Assembly: GCA_026826555.1 (NCBI GenBank)
Contig: JAKSZT010054396.1
Location: forward strand, 14,070,535 to 14,134,534
Length of the DNA: 64,000 nt
DNA from: Tolypeutes matacus
Lineage: Eukaryota; Chordata; Mammalia; Cingulata; Chlamyphoridae
Direction: 5' to 3'
This document shows positions 36,775-47,304 of the stretch, one piece after another. The notes below the pieces were generated by a model. The model worked only from the letters and a program-made list of their open reading frames with translations, did no database searches and was not told the DNA's origin. The position numbers and the translations under genes are program-made. Numbering within the stretch: position 1 is the first letter of the stretch; the number at the start of each line of letters is the position of its first letter.

Positions 36775-36925
36775 TGGAGGAGGGGCCCTCCGAAAGTATC
36801 TGATCTACTCCTTTCATTTTACAGATTGGCAAACCGAGGCCCAGAGAGGAGAAACAGCTTGCCCCAAGTCACCCGAGTAGGGAGTAGCAAAGCATAGTTC
36901 AACCCTGGGTCTCCTGACCCCCTTT
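36775..36925 (-). mobile_element. MIR-family SINE
   Basis: Antisense pattern: 'tttcattttacagattggc', 'gaggcccagagaggagaaac', 'accctgggtctcctgacc'. Confidence 0.78.
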
Positions 36926-37534
36926 TGTCTCCTTCAAACTGCTCTGGAAGTTCAGGACTAGAGTTGTCTAAGAGGTAGATGGGTCTTATCATGCCAGAAG
37001 CGTACAAGTCAAGTTGCTCTGTAGCCTTGTGCAGGGGACCTAAGGATTCCAGACCCTCCTGGCTCCTCCTGGCCAAGTCTGGAAGCCAGATCCATGGGTA
37101 CAGGTCAGGCCAGGGTACTGGCATCAGAGACTTCCAGAGGGTCAACCCTGCCATCTGCCTGGCTTGGAAAGCACATCAGAGGACAGTCCCCCATCTCAGG
37201 GGCCCCTGGGCACACTTCCTGCTGGCACATATGGTGACATCATAACCTGGCAGCACAGGACACAGGAGGCAAAGCAAAAGTATAGGATGCAGACTGGGAT
37301 TCCTGCCTCTGGCCTGGGGCAGGTGAGGGAAGCCTGGAAGGAGATAGAGCCAGACGGGGAAGTAAGTGAATCTGGCCACAGAGGTCTGCCGGAAAGGACC
37401 AGAATTGTGAGGCTCCTTATCAGCACAGGAGTAAGGAGAGTGAGCATGAGTAGTGGAAAGGGGGTGGGGTGGGGGGTGGAGACAGAAGCATGAAGAGGGC
37501 CTTAGTGTCTAAGGAGGAAGGAGAATGGGGACTC

Positions 37535-37745
37535 CAGTTCCCACCATGTGCAGATGCTTCACATATATTATCTCATTTCATCTGCCCAGCAGCCTAGAGA
37601 AGTTGGCTGTGTTATGTCCATTTGACAAATGAGGAAATCGAAGTTCAAGGAAGTGGAGTAACTTAATAGATTCATCCAGCTAACAAATGGCAGATCTGGG
37701 ATTAGAACCCAGAGCTCGGGTTCTCTCAGCAGCTCTGTGCTACCT
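37535..37745 (-). mobile_element. MIR SINE
   Basis: Antisense MIR: 'ttatctcatttcatctgcc', 'tgacaaatgaggaaatcg', 'tgggattagaacccagagc'. Confidence 0.85.
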
Positions 37746-37794
37746 CTGAGGGGTGGAAGTCCCGTGCCATAACACACAGGAAAGCCAGCTCCCA

Positions 37795-37880
37795 GTCCCG
37801 CCTGTCTGGGTAAGCCTGGCTAAGTCCTTTCTATCTCTGGGCCTCAGTCTTCTCTCCTGTAAAATGGGAAGATTAGCATG
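37795..37880 (+). mobile_element. MIR SINE fragment
   Basis: Sense core: 'atctctgggcctcagtcttc', 'tcctgtaaaatgggaag'. It is in inverted orientation to the MIR at 37535..37745. Confidence 0.7.
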
Positions 37881-38764
37881 GATATTACAGATCTAAAATC
37901 CAATGATGCTTTGTTTCCGGGAAGTCAAAATCCAGGACTGTCTCACTCCACCCATGTACGGCCCTCCTGTGAGTTTCTCTCTGGTCATTTCTGAGTGGGG
38001 AGGGTGAGCAGCCTCATGACTCACATCCTCACCACCCCCACCCCACCCCCGATAGGAGCTCCTGGCGAGCCCTTGGATGCCCAGGTACAGGCTGGTGCTG
38101 GTCTGGGAGGTGCCACGACAACCGGGAGGCCGTAGCTTTCTTGGGTGGTGGTTTTTTTTTCCCACTACACCACACCAGCTGTCAAGGTTAGAGCAACTTC
38201 ACATGAATCACCACAAAGCAATTACGCTTGCTGCTTGCTCCCTGCGTGCAGCTCTGCCCAGCCTGGGGGCCCTCGTGGAACCACCTGGGCTGCCTTCTGC
38301 CGGTATCTGGTCTGCCCATGGGCCTCCCTGGGACAGTGGGCTCCATGTCACTGCCATACACTGGGGTGCAGTCACCGTGACAGGAACAGAAGGGAGCTGT
38401 GGATGCAGCGGCCCAGGCTTTTTCAAGGTCTGTGCGTAAGAGGAGCTGCTACTCACTCCAGAATTCTCATTTTGAACAAAGAAGAATTCATTTCTATAGC
38501 TGGGGCCAGCCCCATCTGCTCCATGTTGCTGTCCTTTGAGTCCATTTAATGCACGTTTACAAGCACTTCTCAGAGGCAACACTGCCAGGGATCTGGGGAT
38601 GAAGGGACAGATTGAGGGATGAAGCCGGCATAGCTCCACCCTCAGAGAACTTTTGAACAGAAGCCAGAACCACCACCTACAGAGAAGAGAGCTCTGGTTT
38701 TTTGGGGGAAGGAGGGACCTGGAATGCTCAGGAAAGCACCACAGCATGGGGGGAACCAGGTGTG

Positions 38765-38882
38765 TGCCATTCCCATTGTAGGTGAAGAAACTGAGGCACA
38801 GAGAGGTTAAGCGATTGGCCTAAGATCCCAAAGCTGGTGGATGTCAGAGGGGTCTGTCTGACTCTATGCTCTTTCCACAAGG
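38765..38882 (-). mobile_element. MIR SINE fragment
   Basis: Antisense core: 'gaagaaactgaggcacagag', 'aggttaagcgattggcc'. Confidence 0.8.
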
Positions 38883-38884
38883 CA

Positions 38885-40135
38885 CGGGTATAAGAAATGT
38901 GCAGAACTAATTCGGTTGTGAGGAGTCCTCAGCCCGCCCCAGCCCTGCCTGCCGGGGAAGGACAGCAGGAAAGCAGGTCCCTGGGCTTGGCCCACCTCTC
39001 CGTCCTTGGTGGTCGCCTCTCTCCAGCCCCTGCCTCCCTCTTTTTTGAGACACCGCCACCTTGGCTGTGTTCTGGGAGCCACTGGAGAGGTTTGCTTCCT
39101 CCCTTCCAGGCTTACTTTCTTTCAAAGGTGCCTCCCAGGAGCTTTGGAAAAGGAGAGGGAACAGGTCGGGGTGGGAGGGGTTCCTGCCCTCATGGGGGCC
39201 CAGACTGTCGATGGGATGAGGACGAGGCTGTGTGAGACCCCAGAACACAGGCCTGGAGGCAGCTGGTCCTCCCCACCCCATCTCTACCACGGGTTGGTCG
39301 TGGGTCTTTGGTGAGGCCCACCAGGAAGGAGGGGAGGCCTTCTGGGAATGCTCAGCTGCCCCCAGGGGAGCCCTTTCAGACAGGCCCTGGGGTAGAAGCG
39401 GGGAGGGTGGGTGGGCTGCTCCTCCCCCTCTGTTTGAGAGGACAGCCTCACAGGGTGTCACCCCTTCCCCATCTAGGCTGTGTATGGCCCTTCTGCCTCT
39501 CCAACCAGAGGAGACGTGGGGACCAGTCCCATCTGAACAGGGGTCCCGGTAGCACTTGCGACCTATCTTGAAAGTCAGTTTTTGCCCCTGAGTCAGCCAG
39601 AAACCAGATCACCTGGGGTCTGAGTGTGAGCTACATGGGGGAGGGAGACACATTGTGCCCAGCCCTGCTCCGGCCACCTGCTCCCTGAGAATGAGATGAA
39701 TAAATGAGCAACACGCAGGGAGTTTCGAGAATTGCGGAGAGGGAGGAGGGCAGAGAACCCACCTAGAGTGTGACAAAAGCAGAACGGAGTGACAGAAGCC
39801 AAGCTGGCGGCAGCATAGGAGATGGCAGTCGGTGCTGACCCCCTCCCCGGCCCACGCGGACAAGGAAAGGACACTGCACCCCGCCCCCCAATCCGGCACA
39901 CGCAGCCTGCACTTCCAGGGGCCGGTGCGTGGGCAGTCTCCATGGAAAATACCATTCCTCCAGAAAGGGAATCACGAACTGCTCCCACCCGGCCCCCTCA
40001 GCCCACAGAGTGCTGACGTAGAGCCTGGAGGACTGCCCTGTTCTCTGATGGTGAAGGGGAGGGGAGACGGCCTGGAAAGGCCGGGGTCCTCTCTCCAAGC
40101 CTGGCCCCTGCCCCCCAGGAGTTCCAGTTCAGTCC
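38885..40135. other. GC-rich single-copy intronic DNA
   Basis: Many overlapping open frames on both strands, none with a domain or repeatable start context. No repeat recognised. Confidence 0.5.
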
Positions 40136-40139
40136 AGGT

Positions 40140-40325
40140 CAGCCCAGGACCTGCTGTGTGCCGGGCACTGAGCTGGAGATCTGACGTGTGGCAATCCCAT
40201 TTCATCCCCCCACAGCCCTGAGAGGCGGAGTTGTCACTCCTGTTTTGCTGTTGAGGAAGCTGAAGCCTGGGGAGGTTTAGTCAGGGCTACTCAGCAGCTC
40301 CAGGGTCTGTGCTCTTTCCACTCAG
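40140..40325 (-). mobile_element. MIR SINE, degraded
   Basis: Antisense: 'gctgtgtgccgggcactgag', 'tgttgaggaagctgaagcc', 'gtctgtgctctttccac'. Confidence 0.65.
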
Positions 40326-40419
40326 GTGTATTTCCACCAGAATCTGGGGTGTAGAAGGAGGTGGCATTTGAGGCTGAAGGGGAGGGGAACCTGGGCTTTG
40401 TTCCTGCTTGGATGTCTCT

Positions 40420-40605
40420 CCTAACATGTATCCAGCACTTACTGCGTGCCCTGCCCTATAGTAATTCATTATTATTATCCCTATCTTTTAGATGAGGAAA
40501 CTGAGGGTCAGGGAGGTTAAGTAACTGGTCCAAGAGCACACAGCCAGTAAGTGGCAGAGCTAGGATTTGAACCCAGGCAGTCTGTCCCTGGAGACCACAC
40601 ACAAC
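40420..40605 (-). mobile_element. MIR SINE
   Basis: Antisense MIR, well preserved: 'ttttagatgaggaaactgag', 'aggttaagtaactggtcc', 'gatttgaacccaggcagtc'. Confidence 0.9.
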
Positions 40606-40664
40606 TCTTGTTAACATCTCTCTCCAGCCCCTCCCATGCATGGGGAGGGGGCTGCTAACTGCAG

Positions 40665-41090
40665 ATTAGGCCATGTTATTTCTCTGCTTCCCATGGCCTG
40701 CTGGGAAGTGCCCCCAGCGACTTGGCTAGGTCCTCAAGGCCCCTCTGGATCAGATGCCTGCCTACATTTCAGCCTCATCTTCCATCATCCTGACCCCACC
40801 ACTCCCTTTCCCCCTCCCAGCCCTCCTTTACCCACAGACACATTGCTCTTTACCCTTCAGAGCCCAGCTCAGAAGCCACCTCTGCTGTGAAGCCTTCCTG
40901 CTTCCCATAGACCTTGAACTGGATACATGTGGCCAGGGTGGTCCCTGCCACCCTGGTTGACTATTGTTTGATGGTATGTTTGCTTCCCTTTCTCCCCCAT
41001 CCCCTGAGGCCTTCTCCATGGCAGGGTCCAGGTTTTACTTGTCTCTGTGACCCCCAGTTCCAGCCTGTGCTGGGCACTCAGCGCAGTATC
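40665..41090 (+). mobile_element. L2 LINE, 3' half
   Basis: Sense L2: 'cagagcccagctcagaagcc', 'ctgtgaagccttcctgc', 'ggcagggtccaggttttac', 'gtgctgggcactcagcgc'. Confidence 0.82.
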
Positions 41091-41384
41091 AGGTGGAATC
41101 CAGTAGATTTGCTCTCCCATCTTATCTTGTCTTTTGTTCCTCCTGGATGATGCCCTAGGGTGGTGCTAGGACTGGGGCAGAATGTGGGTCTCTGGGATGG
41201 ATATTTTGGAGAATTCAAAGCCATGCCCCTTTATCTCCCAAAGCTTCTCACCTACATGGGGAGGCCAGACACATGCCCCAGGGACTGTGATTGTGAAATC
41301 CTGTGTCTAGGAGGCAGGGTTGTCCTTCAGAGGAAGCAGAGAGTACATAGGTCTGGAGAGATGGGAGGGCTGCCAAGAAGGTGA

Positions 41385-41630
41385 TGGACCCAGAGCTCAG
41401 AGAAGGAGGAGATTTGGGGTTTCAATAGTCGGGTATGGAAAGAGAGGGCCTTCCAGGCAGACAGGCCCATGTAAGCAAAGTGCCAATAGGTGAGCAGATC
41501 AGTGTGGCCAAAGCAGAGGGTTCCTGGTGTGGAGGAATGTGACAAGGTCAGATACTGTGGCACTTTTTACACCAACAGCGGAGGAGCTTGGATGTTATTC
41601 ATTGAGCTCCTGAAGGCTCATTTTGGATCA
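41385..41630 (-). mobile_element. L2 LINE fragment
   Basis: Antisense L2 words: 'gagagggccttccaggcag', 'agatcagtgtggccaaagc', 'gacaaggtcagatactg'. Confidence 0.55.
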
Positions 41631-41634
41631 ACTG

Positions 41635-42400
41635 AGTCTGTATTGTTTCCTGGCAGGGCACCTGTCTAACTCTTCTCCCAGGTAACCTGTGCTGGAGCTG
41701 GACCTGGATGTAGGAAGAGAGGGGATACTAGAGGCTGTGATCTGCCCCTCCCTCCCTGACCCATCCCTCCAGGCCAGCTGGACCATGCTCTCCTTCCTCT
41801 TTCCCTGGCTGGAGGAGACCAAAGAACATATGGTGGACTATTGTGGCATTGGGGTGGGAAGCAGGTTGGATGGGGGCAGACTGCTGTGTTTAAGAGCTGG
41901 TGAATGGATCTAGGCAGGGGGTGACCCATGGGTTGGATGGGTCCTGGCCTGATACCCTTCTGCATGATTCCCTGGCCGGACCAGGGAAGGCAGACATGAT
42001 GGCTAATGGGATGTCCAGGTGGAGCACCTGGTAGAGCCTTACTGCTCCCTGGCTCCTGACACCCAGCCCTCCTCTCAGGGGCAGTGGGCCCCAAAGCAGG
42101 CAGCCACTGCTTAGGAGTGCTGTAGCAGCAGGGGCAGCAGCAGAATCGGGGAATCTGTCACCCTGTAATAAGGAAAGTCCATTCTGGCAGGCTGGGTAGT
42201 AGGCCTCAAATTGAATAATTAATAAAGTTATAAAAATACATCTACTATATGGCTAGAGTAATTCAGCCTAATTAAAAGCAATTATCTCTTGCAGTTATGC
42301 CACTTGGTATTTTTTACAAGCAGCTCTAGCAACAAGACAGGATTCCCAGGTTTGACTGCCTGTCCAAGAGATTCTTTTGAGACCAATCATTCCCTAGGGC
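41635..42400. other. Single-copy intronic DNA
   Basis: No gene or repeat assigned. 42190..42290 is AT-rich with 'ttaataaagttataaaaat' and 'cctaattaaaagcaatta'. Confidence 0.4.
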
Positions 42401-42418
42401 TTCTTTCAGATGAGGAAC

Positions 42419-42780
42419 CTCCTCCCTCCCTTCCTTCCTTCCTCCCTCCCTCCCATCCATTCAATCAATCCATATATCCATCCATCCATCCACCTATGCA
42501 TCCTCCTGTTCATCAGTTCAACCATCCAGCCCTCCATCCTTCTGTCCAACTCTGCATCTGTCCACCCATCCATGCATGCATTCATCCATCTTCCTGTCTA
42601 TTTAACCATCCATACCTCTGTCCAACTATTCATCCATCTATCTACCCAGCTGTCCAACCATCTGTCTATTCATCTACTCATCACTTCATCCATTTCTTCA
42701 TTCATCTATCCATCTATGCATCCATCAAGCTTTCTGTTCCTCCATTCATCCACCTACCCATCCATCTATTCATTCAACAG
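42419..42780. repeat. (CATC)n tetranucleotide array, diverged
   Basis: A 360-bp array of CATC units mixed with CCTC, CTGT and TCAA variants. It starts as a TCCC/TTCC tract and passes into CATCCATCCAT. Long open frames on the + strand across it are low-complexity artefacts. Confidence 0.92.
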
Positions 42781-42880
42781 ACATTTTTTGTACCATGCCA
42801 GACGCCACACCAGATTCTGGGGATATGGAGATGAGTGATACCCTGTCCCTCTTTCAAGTTGCTCCCAGCAGACATTTGAG
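42775..42880 (-). mobile_element. L2 LINE fragment next to the CATC array
   Basis: Antisense L2 tail: 'cattcaacagacatttttt', 'gattctggggatatggagat'. The array probably grew from the L2 terminal tandem repeat. Confidence 0.7.
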
Positions 42881-43534
42881 TCATGGAAGCTCTCCTTCCT
42901 GTTCCTCTTCAGAGACCCTGCCTAATATGATTTTTGTCCCCCACCTTTTTCCTTGTGTCTTCCAATGATATGTATGTAGATAGACTTAAAACTGGCCTGG
43001 AGCTGGATAAAAGACCCCTTCCCAAGGTGGTTCAGCTTTTCCCTCTCTCTTAGAGAGCTTAGGGATCTGCTGGTTTCAAAACGTCCACTGTTCTAAGGCC
43101 TAACCTTTTATCACGTGGACATCAGGGCACGTGGCTTCCTCCCCACCCTGATGGCCACCTCCAATGTGACTTAGGACAAGGCATTTACTTTTTCTTGGCC
43201 TGTCTATAAACCATGAAGAATCACTGTGTCCCTGTGAGCTCAGAGGGTTGATGAGAGGGCAGGTAGCTGGGGCCTCCTGGAAACCTAAGTTTTCTTCCTG
43301 GAACACTGGGCATAAGTTGAATACTGCATTAAATCAATTCATACTTTATAGGAATCCTGCAGGAAATCCTTCCAGAAAGCCAAAGCTCTTTTGGCAGTGA
43401 AAAGATCATCTTTCTGATTTCCCTGCCTTGACACTGGGACTTTTTTTTGCGGTGCAGCAAAATCATTAAATCTCCTTGCTGTAAGTCCAACCCTGTCCTA
43501 TACTAACCTGATAGAATTACCTAGTGAGCTACAT

Positions 43535-43625
43535 TAGTATCACCAAACATTTATCGGGGCTTGCTATAGTAAGGGCTCTGGGGATACAGAAAGACATAAG
43601 TCTTCTCCCTGCCTGAGGCTCAGCC
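43535..43625 (-). mobile_element. L2 LINE fragment
   Basis: Antisense: 'gggctctggggatacagaaag' region and 'cttctccctgcctgaggc'. Confidence 0.55.
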
Positions 43626-44100
43626 TCTGGGATTCCCTTTTGCCTCCTTGTAAATCAGGATGTCAGAGCTGGCAAAGGCTTTATGATGCCTTAAACAAAG
43701 TGAAAAAAGGGAAACCACAGACACAGAGAAGATATTTGCAACATATACAATCCACAAAGGTTTAATTTTTTTTTTTTTTTAATCCTACAAATCATTAAGA
43801 TCAACCTAATCCAAACATGGGCAAAGCTTGTGAACCTAAACTTCACAGAAACAGGAAATTTGGTGGGCAATAAGGATATGAAAAGATGCTCCCGCTCACT
43901 AGTAATCAAGGAAATGCAAAGTAAAACTATGAGATGCCATCACATCACACCTAACAGATTGGGGAAAGTTGGTTTCTGATAATACCAAGTGTTAGTAAGG
44001 ATGCAGGCCATATCCTTCTGAAGAGAGTACCATTTATTCAGAGGAGCAATTTGGCAATTTTAAATAAAGCTGAAGATAGTACTAACCCCACAATACCATG

Positions 44101-44575
44101 TGTTTTAGCTTTCTTGGATGCTCAAGTAAATACCGTGCAATGGCTTGGCTTAAAGAACGGGAATTTGTTGGCTCACAGTTTCGAGGATAGGAAAAGTCCT
44201 AATCAAGGCATCATCAAGTGATGCTTTCTCCCTGAAGGCTGTGGCGTTCTGGGGATGGCTGATGGTGAATCTTTGTCCTTAGCTTTTCTGTCACATGTCA
44301 ATGTACGTGGTGGCCTCTCCTGGCCTCTTCCTTCTCTTCCAGGTTCCATTGATTTCAGATTCTGGCTGCTCCCTCTGTGGATTTCTCTCTGTCTGAATTT
44401 CATTCTGCTTTTAAAGGTCTCTAGTAATAGGATTAATACCCCTCCTGATTCACTTGGGCCACCTTAACTGAAGTAACCTCATCAAAAGGTCCTGCTTACA
44501 ATGGATTCACACCCACAGGAATGGAGTATGTTTAAGAACATGTTTTTCTGGGGTACATAGCTCTCAACCATCACA
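44101..44575 (-). mobile_element. Solo LTR, MaLR/ERVL-like, probably xenarthran-specific
   Basis: Opens TGTTTTAG and closes CATCACA, with a near-match 5-bp duplication (CCATG at 44096..44100, CCGTG at 44576..44580). Internal words 'caaggcatcatcaagtgatg' and 'tctggggtacatagctc' fit an LTR type I associate with xenarthran genomes. It is a different subfamily from the one at 16118. Confidence 0.72.
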
Positions 44576-44772
44576 CCGTGTTTCTTAAACATTTTTTCTA
44601 CCACAAACTACAGTAAGAAATATGCATTTCATGTTGTGTCCGAGCACACACACTTGTGCGCACTGACATTTTTTTTCATCGGTTCTACTTCAATCTTTAA
44701 ACGGTAGTCGTGACCCAGTATATTGATTTCATGACTCTCTTCGGGGTTCAATGTGCAGTTTGAAAACCTCTG
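44576..44772 (+). mobile_element. hAT-type DNA transposon relic
   Basis: Begins 'gtgtttcttaaac' and ends 'cagtttgaaaacctctg', imperfect inverted ends of the hAT type. Between them 'ggtagtcgtgacccag' resembles the 'gtcgcgaccc' motif of one old hAT group. It abuts the LTR. Confidence 0.6.
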
Positions 44773-45290
44773 CTCCAGAGAAACTCTCCAACATGAGCAA
44801 CCCTGCCTCATTGTGTGTACTGTGAAAAGCTGCAAGTAGCCGAAAGCCCCTTGAAAAGGAAATGGATAAATTGTAATCTATTCTTGCCGTGGAATCTACA
44901 GAGCAGTTAAAGTGAATGAACTAGGGCTATGCTATCTACTTGGATGAATCTCATACCTAGCATTGAGGTGCAAAAGGCAAGTTGCAGGAGGCTATAGACA
45001 TACCACACAATGCCGTATATATAAAGTTTAAAAGCATGCATAATAAAGACTGTTATTTATGGGTGCATTCATAGGTAGTCAAAGTCTACAAATGGGCATG
45101 GAAATGATAAACACTAAAGTCAGGCTTACAGTTGTCCCTGGGAAAGAAGAGGACTGCATAGGGAAGGGTATACAAGGAACTTCAACGTGTGATGGTTTAC
45201 TTCTAAAATGAAAACATCTGTAACAAAAATGGAGAACGTTAAGACTTGACAAAGTTGGTTGATGCATACGCTGTTCATTTTCCTTTTTCT

Positions 45291-45634
45291 TTTTTTTAAA
45301 AAAGATTTATTTATTGCCCCCAGCCCCTGTTGTTTCCGCTTGCTGTCTGCTCTCTTAGTCTGTTCGTCGTGTGCTCGTCTTCTTTTTAGGGGGCACTGGG
45401 AACCAAATCCAGGACCTCCCATGTGGGAAGGAGGCGCCCAATGGCTTGAGCCACCTCCACTCCCTGTTTGTTGTGTTTCTTTGTTGTGTTTCTTTGTTGC
45501 GTCATCTTGTTGCATCATCTTGTTGTGCTAGCTCGCTGTTTTGCTTGTCTTCCTTAGGAGGCACCGGAAACCGAACTTACAACCTCCCATGTGGTAGGTG
45601 GGCACCCAACTGCTTGAGCCACATCCACTTTCCA
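45291..45634 (-). mobile_element. DAS-type SINE, dimeric, with target duplication
   Basis: Antisense dimer with the boundary near 45465. Heads 'cttgagccacctccactcc' and 'cttgagccacatccac'; B-box regions 'gggaaccaaatccagg' and 'cggaaaccgaacttac'. The target duplication is ATTTTCCTTTTTCT at 45277..45290 against ATTTTCATTTTTCT at 45635..45648 (13 of 14). Confidence 0.9.
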
Positions 45635-45774
45635 ATTTTCATTTTTCTCTAAGCTTTACAGTATGCCTGAAATATTCCATATGTGAAAGAAAAGGCCTTT
45701 CTTACCTATTTGTCCACCTGTCTAGCATCAAAGTTTATGTGGGGGGAAAAATTGTTGGTTTGTGTTAATCTTAC

Positions 45775-46130
45775 ATTCATTTGATTCAATTTAGTTCAAA
45801 AAATATTTATTGATCACCTATTGTGGGTCTGACAGTATCAGGTGTGGGGCAGGCAGGAAGCTGGGGAGAATATTTCATGCATAAAGTTAGAGCTTAATGA
45901 GGGCACAGGCTGCCCAGTCAACTCTGTCATTAAAAAACAATAGATAAATGTTCATGCCACAAAGAGAGGCTCAAAATTCAGAGCACCTGTCTCCCTGAAG
46001 AATCAGGGAAGTCTTCCTGGAGGAGGTGAGGGCTGAGATGGGCCTTGAAGCATAAACAGGGATTGACTGGTAAGAGACTCCGGAAAGGAGAGGAACCTTG
46101 TGCTCCAGAGAGCTCTGGGTCTGCATGGAA
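45775..46130 (-). mobile_element. L2 LINE, 3' half
   Basis: Antisense L2: 'atttattgatcacctattg', 'agggaagtcttcctggagg', 'gagatgggccttgaagc'. Confidence 0.82.
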
Positions 46131-46134
46131 GGAG

Positions 46135-46980
46135 GAGACACGGCAGCTCAGGCCTCTAAACTGGAGTGGTGTGGCTAAGGCAGTTAACTGCTCCCTTGAC
46201 AGCCGCGCCCTGGAGGAGATAAGATAAATGGAGTGGAGAGGGGGGTCTAATTAATCACGGGGGCTTAGAAGAGCTGGGTTCCCAGAGGCTGCAGGAGATA
46301 GGAGACGCCTGCCCGCCACAAGAGGACACAGCCTCTGAGGGACAGCCCGCTCCACGGCGCTGTCCCCCCATCCTCAGGCAGTAGCCCCAGCAGAGAAGAA
46401 GGGGAGATGAGGTTCGGCTCAAATTCCAGATGTCACATTTATTTGACCAGCTCCCAACACTTTCCTCACGCCAGAGGCCTCACCGTCCATCTCAGGGTGG
46501 TGACACAGAGGCAGCGGTGGGGGCGGACTGCTCAGGAAGTGTCTGTCTGAGACCAGGCGCGGGGACATGGCCACATGTCCCCTAAATCCTCCTCTGGCTC
46601 CTTCCCTTCCTAGTAAATCTGAATAGTTTAAAATAACTCCCTCCAACCTTGAAGCTGATGCCAACTTTCTGCCATCCATCAGCCCTGGCCGATTTCTTAT
46701 TAAGGTTTTGCAGTTCCCTTGGAAAAGTCGCCTCTTTAAATCAAAGGGCTGATGGGGCAAGGGGGAGACAGAGGAGCTGGAGATGGTGTGGGGAGACAGC
46801 AAGCCAGGAAGAGGACATTCAAGTCTGGCTGCTGGGGTGAGCCGGGGAGCCTCCCAGACCCCAGCTCTGCAGCTTGCACGAGGGCTAAGGATAGACATTA
46901 TCCAAACTGCAAAGCTTGAAGGCTGCTCAGAGAGAAGCCAGCAAGGAGCAGCTCAGTTAAAGCTGATTTCCAGCACTGAT
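46135..46980. other. Single-copy intronic DNA
   Basis: No gene or repeat recognised. A 159-codon open frame on the minus strand (46419..46898) has no domain. Confidence 0.45.
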
Positions 46981-46984
46981 TACA

Positions 46985-47300
46985 CTCATTCATTCACCCA
47001 ATAAGTTTATGTTGGGTGCCTACTGTCTGCCTGTTCTGGACTCTGTGGATAAACAGGGCAGAGAAGGCGCCTGCCCCCATGGAGCTTAACTATTCGTGAG
47101 AGGAACAGACAATTCACAAGTACACACATAAATATGGTAATTTAGATAGTGGTAAATGCTATGAAGAAAATAAAACAGAGTAAGGGGTTAGATTGAGTGA
47201 GGCAAGGTGGTCAGGGCAGGCCTCCCCGAAGAGGGGATGTTTGAGCCAAGACCTGAATGATGAGAAGGAGATAGCCGTGCAAAGAATAGGAAGTTGGGGT
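46985..47300 (-). mobile_element. L2 LINE, 3' end, well preserved
   Basis: Antisense L2 in full order: 'cattcattcacccaataag', 'cccatggagcttaactat', 'gctatgaagaaaataaaac', 'gtggtcagggcaggcctcc', 'caagacctgaatgatgag'. Confidence 0.9.
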
Positions 47301-47304
47301 GCTG

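Larger units (their letters stand above)
43690..45276 (+). mobile_element. Old L1, ORF2 end and 3' region, broken by later insertions
   Basis: ORF2-end sequence at 43690..44100: 'tatgaaaagatgctcccgc', 'aatcaaggaaatgcaaag', 'gagatgccatcacatcac'. L1 resumes at about 44773 with 'cagagaaactctccaac' and 'ggatgaatctcatacctag', then 'tatataaagtttaaaagc'. A T run at 43765..43780 and many indels break the frame. An LTR and a hAT element sit between the two parts and a DAS SINE closes the right end. Confidence 0.85.

Noticed and set aside
38907..39461. 184-codon open frame on the minus strand
   Set aside because: GC-rich stretch open in several frames; no conserved motif or repeatable structure.
42419..42780. 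CRISPR-like array
   Set aside because: Four-base units without conserved long repeats or spacers, in a mammalian genome; it is a microsatellite.
42289..42834. 181-codon open frame rich in His, Pro, Ile and Ser
   Set aside because: It is the translation of the CATC tetranucleotide array; the alternative frame gives the same kind of low-complexity peptide.
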